Part shown: positions 1-8,130 of the stretch, one piece after another
Numbering within the stretch: position 1 is the stretch's first letter
Layout of the letters: every line of letters starts with the position of its first letter
From: Sphingobium subterraneum
GTDB taxonomy: Bacteria; Pseudomonadota; Alphaproteobacteria; Sphingomonadales; Sphingomonadaceae
DNA length: 64,000 nucleotides
NCBI RefSeq assembly: GCF_014199435.1
Contig: NZ_JACIJP010000002.1
Location: forward strand, 1 to 64,000
Direction: 5' to 3'
The notes under the pieces: model-generated
Seen by the model: the letters and a program-made list of their open reading frames with translations, nothing else
Databases searched by the model: none
Told to the model about the DNA's origin: nothing
Translations under genes and position numbers: made by a program

Positions 1-95
1 CCTCGGGCTACGCCCTCACGCCACTCCCCCCGGCATGTAACACGATGGCCTGGTTTTACGCCGCCGAATGGCCGACTTTTGCTCCGCCGTTGACA
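1..95. mobile_element. Probable terminal end of an IS21-like insertion sequence
   Basis: Read on the minus strand from base 95, the segment begins TGTCAACGGCGGAGCAAAAG and continues with a CGGCGGCGTAAAACCAGGCC block. TG...CA tips followed by spaced GC/A-rich transposase-binding blocks are typical of IS21-family ends. The open mannitol dehydrogenase-like frame loses similarity exactly at 95/96, as expected for an insertion point. No transposase gene is inside the window, so the family is from memory of the end sequence only. Confidence 0.5.
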
Positions 96-225
96 TATGG
101 GCACGGTGGAACCCGCCGACGCCGATATGCACGATCCCGGCCCGAACCCGCGCGGGGTCGTAGGCGGGAAGAGCGGCTCCCTTAAGGTGCGACACGCTCG
201 CGCGACTGAGTTTGACGGCATTCAT
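96..225 (-). pseudogene. Mannitol dehydrogenase family, N-terminal remnant
   Basis: Starting at the ATG at 225, about 43 residues read like the N-terminus of polyol/mannitol 2-dehydrogenases or fructuronate reductases: an LPAYD segment followed by a GIVHIGVGGFHRAH nucleotide-binding motif. After the last His (97-99) the frame runs into the probable IS end and becomes unrelated sequence up to a stop near base 16. Full-length members are about 480-500 residues, so over 90% is missing here. The rest may lie beyond the IS, outside the window. It is almost certainly non-functional as it stands. Confidence 0.65.
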
Positions 226-436
226 GCCGCCCGTATCGGACGCCGCCCCATCCGTGAAAAGGGGCCCGGACGCTCCTGCATCATCTTAATTCCGATGGGT
301 GAAGACATCGGGGCGATTCTTGCGTCGCTAGCCCCGGCAAAATAGGAGATGAACTTAAACATAGAAATGTGTCGCAGGGGATATTAGGAAGAAAGATCAT
401 CAATCCGCAATATTGTCGATTTTTATTCGACACTGA

Positions 437-613
437 TCCGACAAAAGAGGGTTTCAGCCTGACCCGGGATTAGCCTACTCTCCTGTAGCCGCGACGGGAA
501 ACAATCTGGACGGCTTTGGTTATGTAAACCTGTTCCGGAGCGACCCGCGCACGTTCGGCCTATTGCTCAAACGACCCCCTGACATCCCTTTAACTTCACG
601 GCAAGGCACCTGA
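437..613 (+). pseudogene. C-terminal remnant of a TonB-dependent receptor
   Basis: The frame ending at TGA 611-613 is open only from base 437. It encodes a GFGYVNLFRSDPRTFGLLL segment, which resembles the last beta-strands of sphingomonad TonB-dependent receptors, where an aromatic-rich strand and an RTYG-like motif precede the C-terminus. The expected terminal aromatic residue is absent and about 13 unrelated residues follow, so the end is also altered. The upstream barrel and plug are missing. The RidA gene starts two bases after the stop, so the fragment occupies that gene's promoter region. Bases 226-436 show no gene I can support. Confidence 0.45.
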
Positions 614-614
614 C

Positions 615-1022
615 ATGACGACTGACATTACCCGGATGAACCCCTCGACCCTCCCTGACGCGGGTGCGGCAGGCTATTCGCAGATTTCCATCGTGGAGCC
701 AAGCAAGCTCGCCTTCATCTCCGGCCAGGTCGCCTGGTCCGTGGACGGCAAGCCCACCCCCTCCACTCTCGGCGAACAAGCCGAGATGGTCATCCAGAAC
801 TGCCGCTCCGCACTTCAGGCCGTCGGCGCGACCGCCAAGGACATTGTGATCGCGCGGGTCTACATGACCGATCTTACGGAGGAGCGCTTGGGCGAACTGT
901 TTCCCTATGTCCATGCCCTGTTCGACGGCAACCAGCCGAGCCTGACCGGCATCGGTGTCGCAGCGCTGGCCGGGCCGGATCTTCAACTGGAAATCGAAAT
1001 GACGGTGCGCATTCCTGGCTGA
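615..1022 (+). CDS. RidA/YjgF/Rid family protein
   Basis: This 135-residue protein has the full length and fold signature of the Rid family: an N-terminal strand with YSQ, a FISGQVAW segment, a QNCRSALQAVGAT helix, and a C-terminal LEIEMTVRI strand. RidA proteins are cytosolic trimers; the classical ones hydrolyse reactive 2-imino acids. The arginine that binds the substrate carboxylate in E. coli RidA (R105, in VARLP) aligns with alanine in VAALA here, so classical imine deaminase activity is doubtful and membership of an Arg-lacking Rid subgroup is likely. It lies alone between a receptor remnant and a strong terminator. The substrate is unknown. Confidence 0.9.
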   Translation: MTTDITRMNPSTLPDAGAAGYSQISIVEPSKLAFISGQVAWSVDGKPTPSTLGEQAEMVIQNCRSALQAVGATAKDIVIARVYMTDLTEERLGELFPYVHALFDGNQPSLTGIGVAALAGPDLQLEIEMTVRIPG

Positions 1023-1069
1023 GGGGGTCATTGAACGCGATTTCCGAAATCTGTTGTTCCGGTGCACTT

Positions 1070-1104
1070 TGTGCGGCTGACCTCCGTCGGCCGCACATAT
1101 TTTT
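1070..1104 (+). terminator. Rho-independent terminator after the RidA gene
   Basis: TGTGCGGCTGAC (1070-1081) and GTCGGCCGCACA (1086-1097) form a 12-bp stem with one G-U pair and a CTCC loop, followed by TATTTTTA. It lies 48 bases past the RidA stop and before the LysR gene, separating the two units. Confidence 0.85.
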
Positions 1105-1164
1105 ATATACCCTCCCAGACGGGAAATTCGGTACGGTCACACCGTCACAGAGACGCGGGGTCTG

Positions 1165-2064
1165 ATGTTGCGTACCAAACTGAACGACATCCTCGTCTTC
1201 ATGGCTATTGCCGATGCGGGAAGCTTCGTCAGCGGCGGCCAGGCGATGGGGCTGACCCGATCGGCCGCGGGCAAGGCTATTTCCCGCCTGGAAGAGCGCT
1301 TGGGCGTCAGACTGTTGAACCGGACTACCCGGAAACTCAGCCTGACGGATGAAGGACGCGCCTTTTACGACCATGGCCTGCGGGTGCTGGCGGCCGTCGA
1401 AGACGCCGAATCCAGTGTCGCAGGCAACACAGGCACGCCCCGCGGATTGCTCCGCATTACCGTTCCGGATGCCTTTGGTCGCCTCGTCATCCTTCCGCTC
1501 CTGAAGGACTATCTGGAAGCATGGCCCCATGTGCAGATGGAGGTCTCGCTCACCGATCGCGTGGTCGATATCGTGGAGGAAGGGTTTGACCTCGCCATAC
1601 GCATCGGCGTCACACATTCCGACAGCCGCCTCATCTCCCGCGTCATCGCCTCGTACACGGTGCTGATGTGCGCGTCGCCTGCCTATCTCGAACGGCGCGG
1701 CGAGCCGCGCAGTGTGAAAGATCTGGCCGATCATGAATGCCTGCTGTTCAGCAGCAAGGCGCAACGACAAGCCTGGCGCCTGCGGACCGAGGACGGAACC
1801 GTCGTGAGGGTTACCGGTCACAATCGGCTCAGGCTGGATAGCGGTGAAGCCATCCGCGACGCGGCGGTTGCCGGGCTCGGCATAGCCCTGCTGCCCGAAT
1901 TTCTGTTGGAAAGTCAGATCGCATCGAGCGGCCTGCACGCCATTCTCACCGATATCACCTCGACAGTCGATATCGTGCTGCTCTATCCGAGCAAGAAATT
2001 CATCGAACCCCGCGCTCGCACCTTCATGGACTGGATCATCCGGAACATGGCCGATCGCGCCTGA
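1165..2064 (+). CDS. LysR-family transcriptional regulator
   Basis: This 299-residue protein has the standard LysR layout. The N-terminal winged helix-turn-helix (about residues 5-62) contains FVSGGQAMGLTRSAAGKAISRLEERLGVRLLNRTTRKLSLTDEG. A C-terminal effector-binding domain (about 90-295) follows, with GLLRITVPDAFGRLVILPLL at its start and AAVAGLGIALLPEFL near its end. It is most like the DsdC/YafC-type group, with sequence before the domain linking strands. It sits between the RidA gene and, tail to tail, the double TetR gene; its targets cannot be deduced. The effector is unknown. Confidence 0.93.
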   Translation: MLRTKLNDILVFMAIADAGSFVSGGQAMGLTRSAAGKAISRLEERLGVRLLNRTTRKLSLTDEGRAFYDHGLRVLAAVEDAESSVAGNTGTPRGLLRITVPDAFGRLVILPLLKDYLEAWPHVQMEVSLTDRVVDIVEEGFDLAIRIGVTHSDSRLISRVIASYTVLMCASPAYLERRGEPRSVKDLADHECLLFSSKAQRQAWRLRTEDGTVVRVTGHNRLRLDSGEAIRDAAVAGLGIALLPEFLLESQIASSGLHAILTDITSTVDIVLLYPSKKFIEPRARTFMDWIIRNMADRA

Positions 2065-2085
2065 CGATCCGGCTCGGCACTCTCG

Positions 2086-3381
2086 CTATTGCGGCGGCTC
2101 CGAAAACAGGCCGTAGAGGAGCGTCGACGCATACACCCGCACAGCCTGCTCCCGATCGTCAAATCGATGCGACCAGTTGCGAAGTTCGTACGCAGCATTG
2201 AGGCCGGACATGATCGCCTGCGCAGCAATGAGCGGATCCACAGGCCTGATCGCGTCATCGCAAATGCCGTCGGTTATCGTGCCCGCAAGCGTGAGAGCCA
2301 TGCGGGCAGCGCGCGAGACGACCCCCTCCCGCACATGCGGAGGCAAGGTTTGCATCGCGGTGGTTCGTAACAGGGGCCAGTCTCCATCAAACTGGATGTC
2401 GAGCAACGTGGCGACGACCGAAGTCAGGCGTTGCCATTGGCCCTGATCCCATTCCGCCGCGAGCACCGTCCCCATCGCCCCATAGGAATTGCGGAAGCAA
2501 TCGAGAACCAGAGCTTCTTTCGCTTCCAGATAATGATAGAAGCTGCCCTTCGTGACGTTGAGCTCGGCGGCAATCGCTTCAACCGATGCGCCGCGATAGC
2601 CGAATTCGCTCACCAGCCGCGTGGCCGCCTTCAGGAAGCTGGCGTGCCCTCTGGACATCCCGGCGCCCCGATCCAGTGCGACACATTGGGGATCCCAGGG
2701 CGCGTCCGGGAGCGCAAGGCCCTTGTCGAACAGATCGAGCATGCGATGCTGCACCCGGTCGAAATCGCTGTAGGAATAGTGGAAGAGCCACACCGGCAGC
2801 CAGTACATGTTTTCCGTCAGCACCTGCGCCCGCGCGGTGTTGAGCGCCTTACCCCAAGCCTGATCGGTAGCGCCGAAAAAATCGCGGATACGACGGAAAA
2901 TCGACGAATAATGATCGCCCAGCGGGCGGCGCACGCTGTCTTCCAGGGATCGCATTTCGGAAAGGACGGCAATCGGCTGCTCATCGCCGCGGTGAATGCG
3001 CCGGTGCAGCTCGAAATTGAGCGATACATATTTTGCGACGCGCGCCCGGGGCGTTTCCTCCTTTTCCGCTTCGTCCACCAGTGTCTCGATACGTTCCAGC
3101 GTACGCTCGAATACCGCTGCGGCCAGATGCTCCTTGCGGCGGAAATAATATGTGACGCTGCTGGTGTTGAGCCCGACCATGTCGGCGACGTCCACAAACG
3201 TCATTCCGCGCAGCCCACGGTTGTTCATGATGTGTGTGGCCGCCGATATGACGGCATCGGTTTTCCGGGCAAAGCGCGCCGTCGTTCCGGTCACCGAGCC
3301 TTCCGCTTCCCGCGCACGCGGCTTTACCGGATCCATCCGCCGATCTGCAGCATCTGTCCGCTTTCCGGCTCGATCGGTCAT
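2086..3381 (-). CDS. Regulator with two tandem TetR-type domains
   Basis: The 431-residue chain contains two complete TetR units. The first helix-turn-helix (about residues 27-85) reads AATHIMNNRGLRGMTFVDVADMVGLNTSSVTYYFRRKEHL. The second (about 238-300) reads AATRLVSEFGYRGASVEAIAAELNVTKGSFYHYLEAKEAL. Each is followed by a helical ligand-binding region. The frame is open across the junction, without stop or frameshift. ATG 3381 is chosen because GGAG lies 8 bases upstream and the residues before it are not protein-like. It is divergent from the acyl-CoA dehydrogenase, so it probably represses that operon and itself, with an acyl-CoA or pathway intermediate as a plausible inducer (inference). 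Confidence 0.9.
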   Translation of the reverse strand: MTDRAGKRTDAADRRMDPVKPRAREAEGSVTGTTARFARKTDAVISAATHIMNNRGLRGMTFVDVADMVGLNTSSVTYYFRRKEHLAAAVFERTLERIETLVDEAEKEETPRARVAKYVSLNFELHRRIHRGDEQPIAVLSEMRSLEDSVRRPLGDHYSSIFRRIRDFFGATDQAWGKALNTARAQVLTENMYWLPVWLFHYSYSDFDRVQHRMLDLFDKGLALPDAPWDPQCVALDRGAGMSRGHASFLKAATRLVSEFGYRGASVEAIAAELNVTKGSFYHYLEAKEALVLDCFRNSYGAMGTVLAAEWDQGQWQRLTSVVATLLDIQFDGDWPLLRTTAMQTLPPHVREGVVSRAARMALTLAGTITDGICDDAIRPVDPLIAAQAIMSGLNAAYELRNWSHRFDDREQAVRVYASTLLYGLFSEPPQ

Positions 3382-3681
3382 TCTCAACACTCCGTAGCGC
3401 GCCGGATCATGATTACCGGCACCGGCCATTGCAAGCCACACCGTTATTCGAAATATGATTATGTCACCGGCCGATAGCAACGGAAGATTGGCCACCCCGC
3501 CACATAACTGTCTAATGCGTTGTTTTATATAATAAAAAATACCATTTATCGTTATATCTGCAACCGAAACTGGGAACTGACCCCACAACACTGTCCATAA
3601 ATTTCCTTTCCATTCGATAATTGAGTATGTAAATGAAGATTGAGTCGCAGGAACTCGGACACAGGACGGAAGGCGAGGAAC
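3382..3681. promoter_or_regulatory. AT-rich divergent promoter region, double TetR gene / acyl-CoA dehydrogenase
   Basis: This 300-bp gap between divergent genes is much richer in A+T than the flanking genes, especially at 3500-3640. It contains a perfect TATAAT at 3528-3533, and an ATCATGAT palindrome near 3406-3413 close to the regulator start. TTCGATAATTGAG near 3613-3625 is a two-mismatch relative of the TTCA-N5-TGAA element found elsewhere in the cluster. I see no small gene in it. The precise TetR operator cannot be assigned. Confidence 0.55.
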
Positions 3682-4941
3682 ATGGATTTCCATCTGACGG
3701 AGAAGCAGGCGCATTTCAGGGACCGGGTCCGCCATTTCATGAACGCGCACGTGCGCCCGCGTATGGCCGATTATGACCGGGAAGCGGCTGCCGAACCGCG
3801 CTGGAAAGTTCTGTCCGTCATCGAAGACCTGAAAACCAAAGCCAAGGCCGAGGGGCTGTGGAACCTCTTCATGCCGCCTTCGTCCGGCCACAACCATGTG
3901 GACGACAGCTTCCCGTTCGAGGGCGTGCAGCTTACCAATCTCGAATATGCGCTCTGTGCGGAAGAAATGGGCCGCATCCACTGGGCACCCGAAGTATTCA
4001 ACTGTTCGGCGCCCGACACCGGCAATATGGAGGTGCTGCACCGCTACGGAACGCGGGAGCAGAAAGACGCCTGGCTGGCGCCGCTCATGCGCGGCGAAAT
4101 CCGCTCGGCCTTCCTGATGACAGAACCGGACGTCGCGTCGTCCGACGCCACCAATATTGAAACGGAAATCCGCCGGGACGGCGATCATTACGTCATCAAC
4201 GGCCGCAAATGGTGGTCATCAGGCGCGGGCGACCCCCGCTGCGCGATCACCATCCTGATGGGCAAGACCGATTTCGGCGCGGATCGCTACCGCCAGCAAA
4301 GCATGATCCTGATGCCGCTAGACCTGCCGGGCGTCACGGTGGAGCGAACATTGTCCGTCTATGGGTATGACCATGCGCCACATGGCCATGCCGAGATCAT
4401 CCTGAAGGACGTGCGGGTTCCTGTCGACAACATGCTGCTGGGCGAAGGGCGCGGCTTCGAGATCGCGCAGGGTCGGTTGGGGCCAGGCCGCATCCATCAT
4501 TGCATGCGGACCATCGGTGTAGCCGAGGAAGCGCTGGAAGCCATGTCGAAGCGGTTGCTGAGCCGGACAGCGTTCGGAAAACGCATTGCCGACCAGAGCG
4601 TCTGGGAAGAGCGCCTTGCCAATGCGCGCATCGATATCGAAATGACCCGCCTTCTCTGCCTCAAGGCCGCGGACATGATGGATAACGCCGGGAACAAGAT
4701 CGCCCAGAATGAAATTGCCATGATCAAGGTACAGGCGCCGACGATGGCTCTGCGCGTCCTTGACGATGCCATCCAGGCCCATGGCGGCGCAGGCATATCG
4801 GGAGATTTCCATCTGGCCTTTGACTGGGCGAACATCCGCACCTTGCGCTTTGCAGACGGCCCAGACGAAGTGCACCGGCGCGCGATCGCGAAAGCGGAAC
4901 TGAAGCGCTACGCCGCACCCTCCCCCGCCCGTCCAGCGTAG
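3682..4941 (+). CDS. Acyl-CoA dehydrogenase, ACAD11/LvaC-like
   Basis: This 419-residue flavoprotein of the acyl-CoA dehydrogenase superfamily starts at ATG 3682 (purine-rich GCGAGGA upstream; an earlier in-frame codon lacks support). It has the ACAD10/ACAD11 signature rather than that of beta-oxidation enzymes: [38 protein letters not shown] and [15 protein letters not shown]. The C-terminus has [11 protein letters not shown]. In mammals this domain, with its kinase, eliminates phosphate from 4-phosphoacyl-CoA; LvaC does so in levulinate catabolism. The kinase-like gene follows 9 bases later, which supports the same two-step chemistry here. The acyl substrate is unknown. Confidence 0.9.
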   Translation: MDFHLTEKQAHFRDRVRHFMNAHVRPRMADYDREAAAEPRWKVLSVIEDLKTKAKAEGLWNLFMPPSSGHNHVDDSFPFEGVQLTNLEYALCAEEMGRIHWAPEVFNCSAPDTGNMEVLHRYGTREQKDAWLAPLMRGEIRSAFLMTEPDVASSDATNIETEIRRDGDHYVINGRKWWSSGAGDPRCAITILMGKTDFGADRYRQQSMILMPLDLPGVTVERTLSVYGYDHAPHGHAEIILKDVRVPVDNMLLGEGRGFEIAQGRLGPGRIHHCMRTIGVAEEALEAMSKRLLSRTAFGKRIADQSVWEERLANARIDIEMTRLLCLKAADMMDNAGNKIAQNEIAMIKVQAPTMALRVLDDAIQAHGGAGISGDFHLAFDWANIRTLRFADGPDEVHRRAIAKAELKRYAAPSPARPA

Positions 4942-4950
4942 GGCTGAGCC

Positions 4951-5982
4951 GTGCAACCAGGCGATATCGATGGGAACGCGGTGGCCGCGTGGCTCCGGGA
5001 TAATGGCGTGCCGACCGACGCGCCGTTGCGGATCGAAAAGTTCCCGGGCGGGCAGTCCAATCCGACGTACCTTGTGCAGGCGGAGCACGACAAGATGGTC
5101 CTTCGCCGCAAACCCTTTGGCCCCTTGTTGCCGTCAGCCCACGCAGTGGAGCGGGAATTCAAACTGATTTCCGCTCTTTACCCGACGGGCATCCCGGTCG
5201 CGCGCCCGATCGCGCTCTGCGAGGATCCAGCCGTCATCGGTTCGGCGTTTTATGTCATGGGCTATAGCGACGGCCGCACCTTCTGGAACGGTTCATTGCC
5301 GGACGTTGATCCCGCCGAACGCATTCCGCTGTACCGGTCGATGGTCGAAACGCTGGCCGATTTGCACAGCGTCGATTTCGAGGCGGCGGGGCTGGGGGAT
5401 TTTCGAAAGCCGGGCAATTATTTCGAACGGCAGCTGAACCGTTGGATCAAGCAGTATCGGGCCGCCCAGACGGACGAAATTCCCGAGATGGAATCGTTGA
5501 TCGAATGGCTCCCGCGCACGGTTCCCGAGCAGACGGGCGTCAGCATCATCCACGGCGACTTCCGCATCGATAATCTGATCTTCGATCATACATCCCCCCG
5601 TGTACTCGCCCTGATCGACTGGGAGCTGGCCACGATCGGGGACCCGCTGGCGGACCTTTCCTATTTTGCCATGAACTGGTTGTTGCCGGTCAGCTTTTCG
5701 TCCGGCCTGCTTGACGTAGATCTAGCGGCACAGGCATTGCCCAAGGCTGAGGAATTGACCGATATATATTGCGCGCGAACAGGCAGGCGCGGCATCCCCG
5801 ACTTGAACTGGTATTTCAGCTATGGCCTGTTCCGTCTGGCCTGCATTATTCAGGGGATCAAGCGGCGGACAATCGATGGCAACGCGTCGAGCGACAATCC
5901 GGAAGCCGTGATTGCCCAGATACCCGTGCTGGCACGGACCGCGTGGGAACAGGCGCGGCTGGCCGGGGCGCCCAAGCAGTAA
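4951..5982 (+). CDS. APH-fold kinase, ACAD11 N-domain/LvaA-like
   Basis: This 343-residue protein of the aminoglycoside phosphotransferase/choline kinase fold starts at GTG 4951. Visible motifs are FPGGQSNPT (31-39, nucleotide loop), REFKLISAL, the catalytic loop HGDFRIDN (H201, D203, N208) and IDWELATIGDP with the metal-binding Asp at 223. The sequence closely follows the N-terminal kinase half of ACAD11 (LLPSAHAVEREF, AFYVMGYSDGRTF, FAMNWLLP). LvaA-type kinases phosphorylate the 4-hydroxyl of hydroxyacyl-CoAs. Its pairing with the ACAD11-like dehydrogenase makes that activity likely. Antibiotic phosphorylation is very unlikely. Confidence 0.9.
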   Translation: MQPGDIDGNAVAAWLRDNGVPTDAPLRIEKFPGGQSNPTYLVQAEHDKMVLRRKPFGPLLPSAHAVEREFKLISALYPTGIPVARPIALCEDPAVIGSAFYVMGYSDGRTFWNGSLPDVDPAERIPLYRSMVETLADLHSVDFEAAGLGDFRKPGNYFERQLNRWIKQYRAAQTDEIPEMESLIEWLPRTVPEQTGVSIIHGDFRIDNLIFDHTSPRVLALIDWELATIGDPLADLSYFAMNWLLPVSFSSGLLDVDLAAQALPKAEELTDIYCARTGRRGIPDLNWYFSYGLFRLACIIQGIKRRTIDGNASSDNPEAVIAQIPVLARTAWEQARLAGAPKQ

Positions 5983-6002
5983 CATTTGTCGAAAGGTAGT
6001 AT

Positions 6003-6776
6003 ATGAATTTGTTCGATCTCAGCGGCAAAGTCGCGGTCATCACTGGATCTACACGGGGCATCGGTCTCGCCATCGCGGAAGCGATGATTGCCGCGGGCGC
6101 CCGTGTCGTGATCTCCAGCCGCAATCAGGACAGTTGCGATACCGTCGCCGCAGACCTGAACGCCCGATATGGCGAGGGCAAGGCGCTCCCGGTCGCCGCA
6201 AGCATATCGTCCAAACAGGCGCTGGAGGAGATGGTTGCCCGAACGCGCGAAACCTTCGGACATATCGACATCCTCGTGTGCAACGCTGCAAGCAACCCCT
6301 ATTACGGGCCTATGTCGGGAATATCGGACGAGAAGTTTCGCAAGATCTTCGACAATAATGTCCTCGCGAACCACTGGCTCATCAGCATGGTCGCGCCGGA
6401 AATGCGGGACCGCAAGGAGGGCGCCATCGTCGTGGTTTCCTCGATCGGCGGCCTGATCGGTTCCGCCGACATTGGCGCCTACAACATTTCCAAGGCAGCC
6501 GACTTCCAGCTCGTTCGGAATTTGGCGGTCGAATTCGGGCCCGACAATGTTCGTATCAACGCGATCGCCCCCGGTGTCATCCGTACGGATTTCGCCAAGG
6601 CATTGTATGAGAACCCGGAAGCCGAAGCGGAGTTGCGCAGGCGCACACCGCTCGGTCGGATCGGCGATCCCCAGAATATCGCGGGAGCGGCGGTATATTT
6701 CGCCTCCCAAGCGGGCGCCCATACCACCGGACAGGCACTGGTTATCGACGGTGGTATGACAATCGGGGGACTATGA
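6003..6776 (+). CDS. Short-chain dehydrogenase/reductase
   Basis: This 257-residue classical SDR starts at ATG 6003 after GAAAGG. It has TGSTRGIG (14-21) for NAD(P) binding, the NAAS segment, catalytic Ser147, and Tyr160/Lys164 in YNISK. The C-terminal QALVIDGGMTIGG is typical of FabG-like and 3-hydroxyacyl or polyol dehydrogenases. It is third in the operon after the dehydrogenase and kinase (20-base gap), so it may oxidise a hydroxyacyl-CoA made by them (inference). The cofactor and substrate cannot be fixed. Confidence 0.92.
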   Translation: MNLFDLSGKVAVITGSTRGIGLAIAEAMIAAGARVVISSRNQDSCDTVAADLNARYGEGKALPVAASISSKQALEEMVARTRETFGHIDILVCNAASNPYYGPMSGISDEKFRKIFDNNVLANHWLISMVAPEMRDRKEGAIVVVSSIGGLIGSADIGAYNISKAADFQLVRNLAVEFGPDNVRINAIAPGVIRTDFAKALYENPEAEAELRRRTPLGRIGDPQNIAGAAVYFASQAGAHTTGQALVIDGGMTIGGL

Positions 6777-6835
6777 CCGAAGGCGGTTCCCACGGGGCAA
6801 ATTCAGTCGGCCGCTCTCCGCACGATCGGGATATG

Positions 6836-6857
6836 CGGAAACGGCAGGCTGTTTCCG
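6836..6857. terminator. Possible weak terminator hairpin between convergent genes
   Basis: CGGAAAC (6836-6842) and GTTTCCG (6851-6857) can form a 7-bp stem with an 8-base loop, in the gap between the SDR (+) and the SCP2-hydrolase (-). There is no T-run, so termination is only plausible. Confidence 0.3.
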
Positions 6858-6920
6858 GCGGTGCTGATATCGCGTGAGGCTCGCTGGGCCTACTGGAACC
6901 CGTTCAGTTAAATTAATATC

Positions 6921-8123
6921 CTAAATGTCACCTTTTCGGTTCAAAAAAGACCGCACGGTGGCATTGAACTCGACGGGGTTCTCGATCATCGGATAATGAC
7001 CGGTCCCGTCGAGAAGCGCGACCTCGCTCCCGGCGATCCGCCCTGCCGTGGCCTCGACCTGTTCCTGCGTGACGAGCCAGTCATCGGACCCCCGGATGAG
7101 GAGGGTAGGATCGGCAATCGCAGCCATGGCCGCCCGTTTGTCGAACCCCGCATAGCCGCCGAGATCCGTCCGCATGACAGCAGGTGTGGACCGGCAAAGT
7201 TGCCATATCACTTCGCGCGCCCGGTCCGGAGGAGTGCGCTTGCCGGTGAGCGACTGGGAATAGCATTCGAGCATCTGGTGGCCGTTGACCATCAGCATAT
7301 CGAGAACAAAATCATCGAGGCCGGGGGTGTAGTCTGCTCCTTCGCAGGAGATGACAGCCGCATAGCGACCTGGCCGCCGCGCCGCGAGTTCCAGCACGAG
7401 GTTACCGCCCATCGAGCAGCCGATGATCACGGGACGCTCCAGCCCCAGCCTTTCGATGAGGCGTTCGTTGAATACCGCATGGGCAGTGAGATCCGGCAGG
7501 GGTCCGCTCTCCGGCATCACACTCTTGCCATGGCCCGGCGCGTCGACCGCAATCACCCGAAAATGGTCCGACAGATCGGCCAGCACATGACGGTACATCA
7601 GGCTGTCCTGGCTGGCCGCATGGATGCAGAGAATGGCGGGGCCACGGCCGGCTTCCTCATAAAAGATGTCGAGCCCGTCGACGTCCACATAGCGTCCGGT
7701 TCTGGCGCGGCTCGGCGGCGGCGGCGCGGGCGAATAGCGTTGGGGCTCGGGTGCTCCACCGCTTTTCGCGGTCGCTTCGAAAAGCAGCCAGAAAATCTTG
7801 ACGTTCCGCATGACGAACACGGGGTCACCCTCCATGGTCATACTCCCGTGGCCGGGCGTCAGGGCCTGAAACCAGTCCAGCCGATGCGAGGCTACCCGCT
7901 CCCAGTCTGTCAGCGGGCCGGATATCGTCACGTCAACTGGCTGCGGATCGGCGGCGCGTGTCAGGAGCGTGCCGTTCCGAAGGGTCAACAGGACCGAGGA
8001 GGCCCCATCCGACAACCGGATGCTGGCCGAGAAAAACTGTGTGGTCGCCTGCCATTCCCGCGAAGCGTTCAGGATGGCGTGCAGGGCTTCGCACCTAACG
8101 GATGTCCAAAAACCCGTGTCCAT
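6921..8123 (-). CDS. Fusion of SCP2-like lipid-binding domain and alpha/beta hydrolase
   Basis: This 400-residue protein has two parts. Residues 10-120 resemble an SCP2 sterol-carrier fold: VDVTISGPLTDW, ALTPGHGSMTMEGDP, VMRNVKIFWLLFEA. A Pro-rich linker (about 125-140) leads to an alpha/beta hydrolase (145-400) with an HAAS oxyanion segment, nucleophile elbow GCSMGG (Ser237), a LIRGSDDWL Asp region and final GHYPMIENP His. It probably hydrolyses an ester, lactone or C-C bond in a hydrophobic substrate presented by the SCP2 domain (inference). It is downstream of the first TonB receptor in the same direction, separated by hairpins. Confidence 0.85.
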   Translation of the reverse strand: MDTGFWTSVRCEALHAILNASREWQATTQFFSASIRLSDGASSVLLTLRNGTLLTRAADPQPVDVTISGPLTDWERVASHRLDWFQALTPGHGSMTMEGDPVFVMRNVKIFWLLFEATAKSGGAPEPQRYSPAPPPPSRARTGRYVDVDGLDIFYEEAGRGPAILCIHAASQDSLMYRHVLADLSDHFRVIAVDAPGHGKSVMPESGPLPDLTAHAVFNERLIERLGLERPVIIGCSMGGNLVLELAARRPGRYAAVISCEGADYTPGLDDFVLDMLMVNGHQMLECYSQSLTGKRTPPDRAREVIWQLCRSTPAVMRTDLGGYAGFDKRAAMAAIADPTLLIRGSDDWLVTQEQVEATAGRIAGSEVALLDGTGHYPMIENPVEFNATVRSFLNRKGDI

Positions 8124-8130
8124 ATCGGTC

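Noticed and set aside
97..345. 82-codon plus-strand frame at the left end
   Set aside because: It lies antisense to the mannitol dehydrogenase remnant and its product is Arg/Gly-rich shadow sequence.
3382..4188. Continuation of the double TetR reading frame to about 4188, giving about 700 residues
   Set aside because: The extra part is antisense to the acyl-CoA dehydrogenase and AT-rich promoter; ATG 3381 has a good ribosome-binding site and normal TetR beginning.
4951..5982. Aminoglycoside resistance phosphotransferase
   Set aside because: The closest pattern is the ACAD11 kinase half and LvaA, and the gene is coupled to an acyl-CoA dehydrogenase.
6773..6877. 34-codon frame overlapping the SDR stop (ATGA)
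   Set aside because: No family resemblance, ends in a hairpin region, and has no further support than the overlap.
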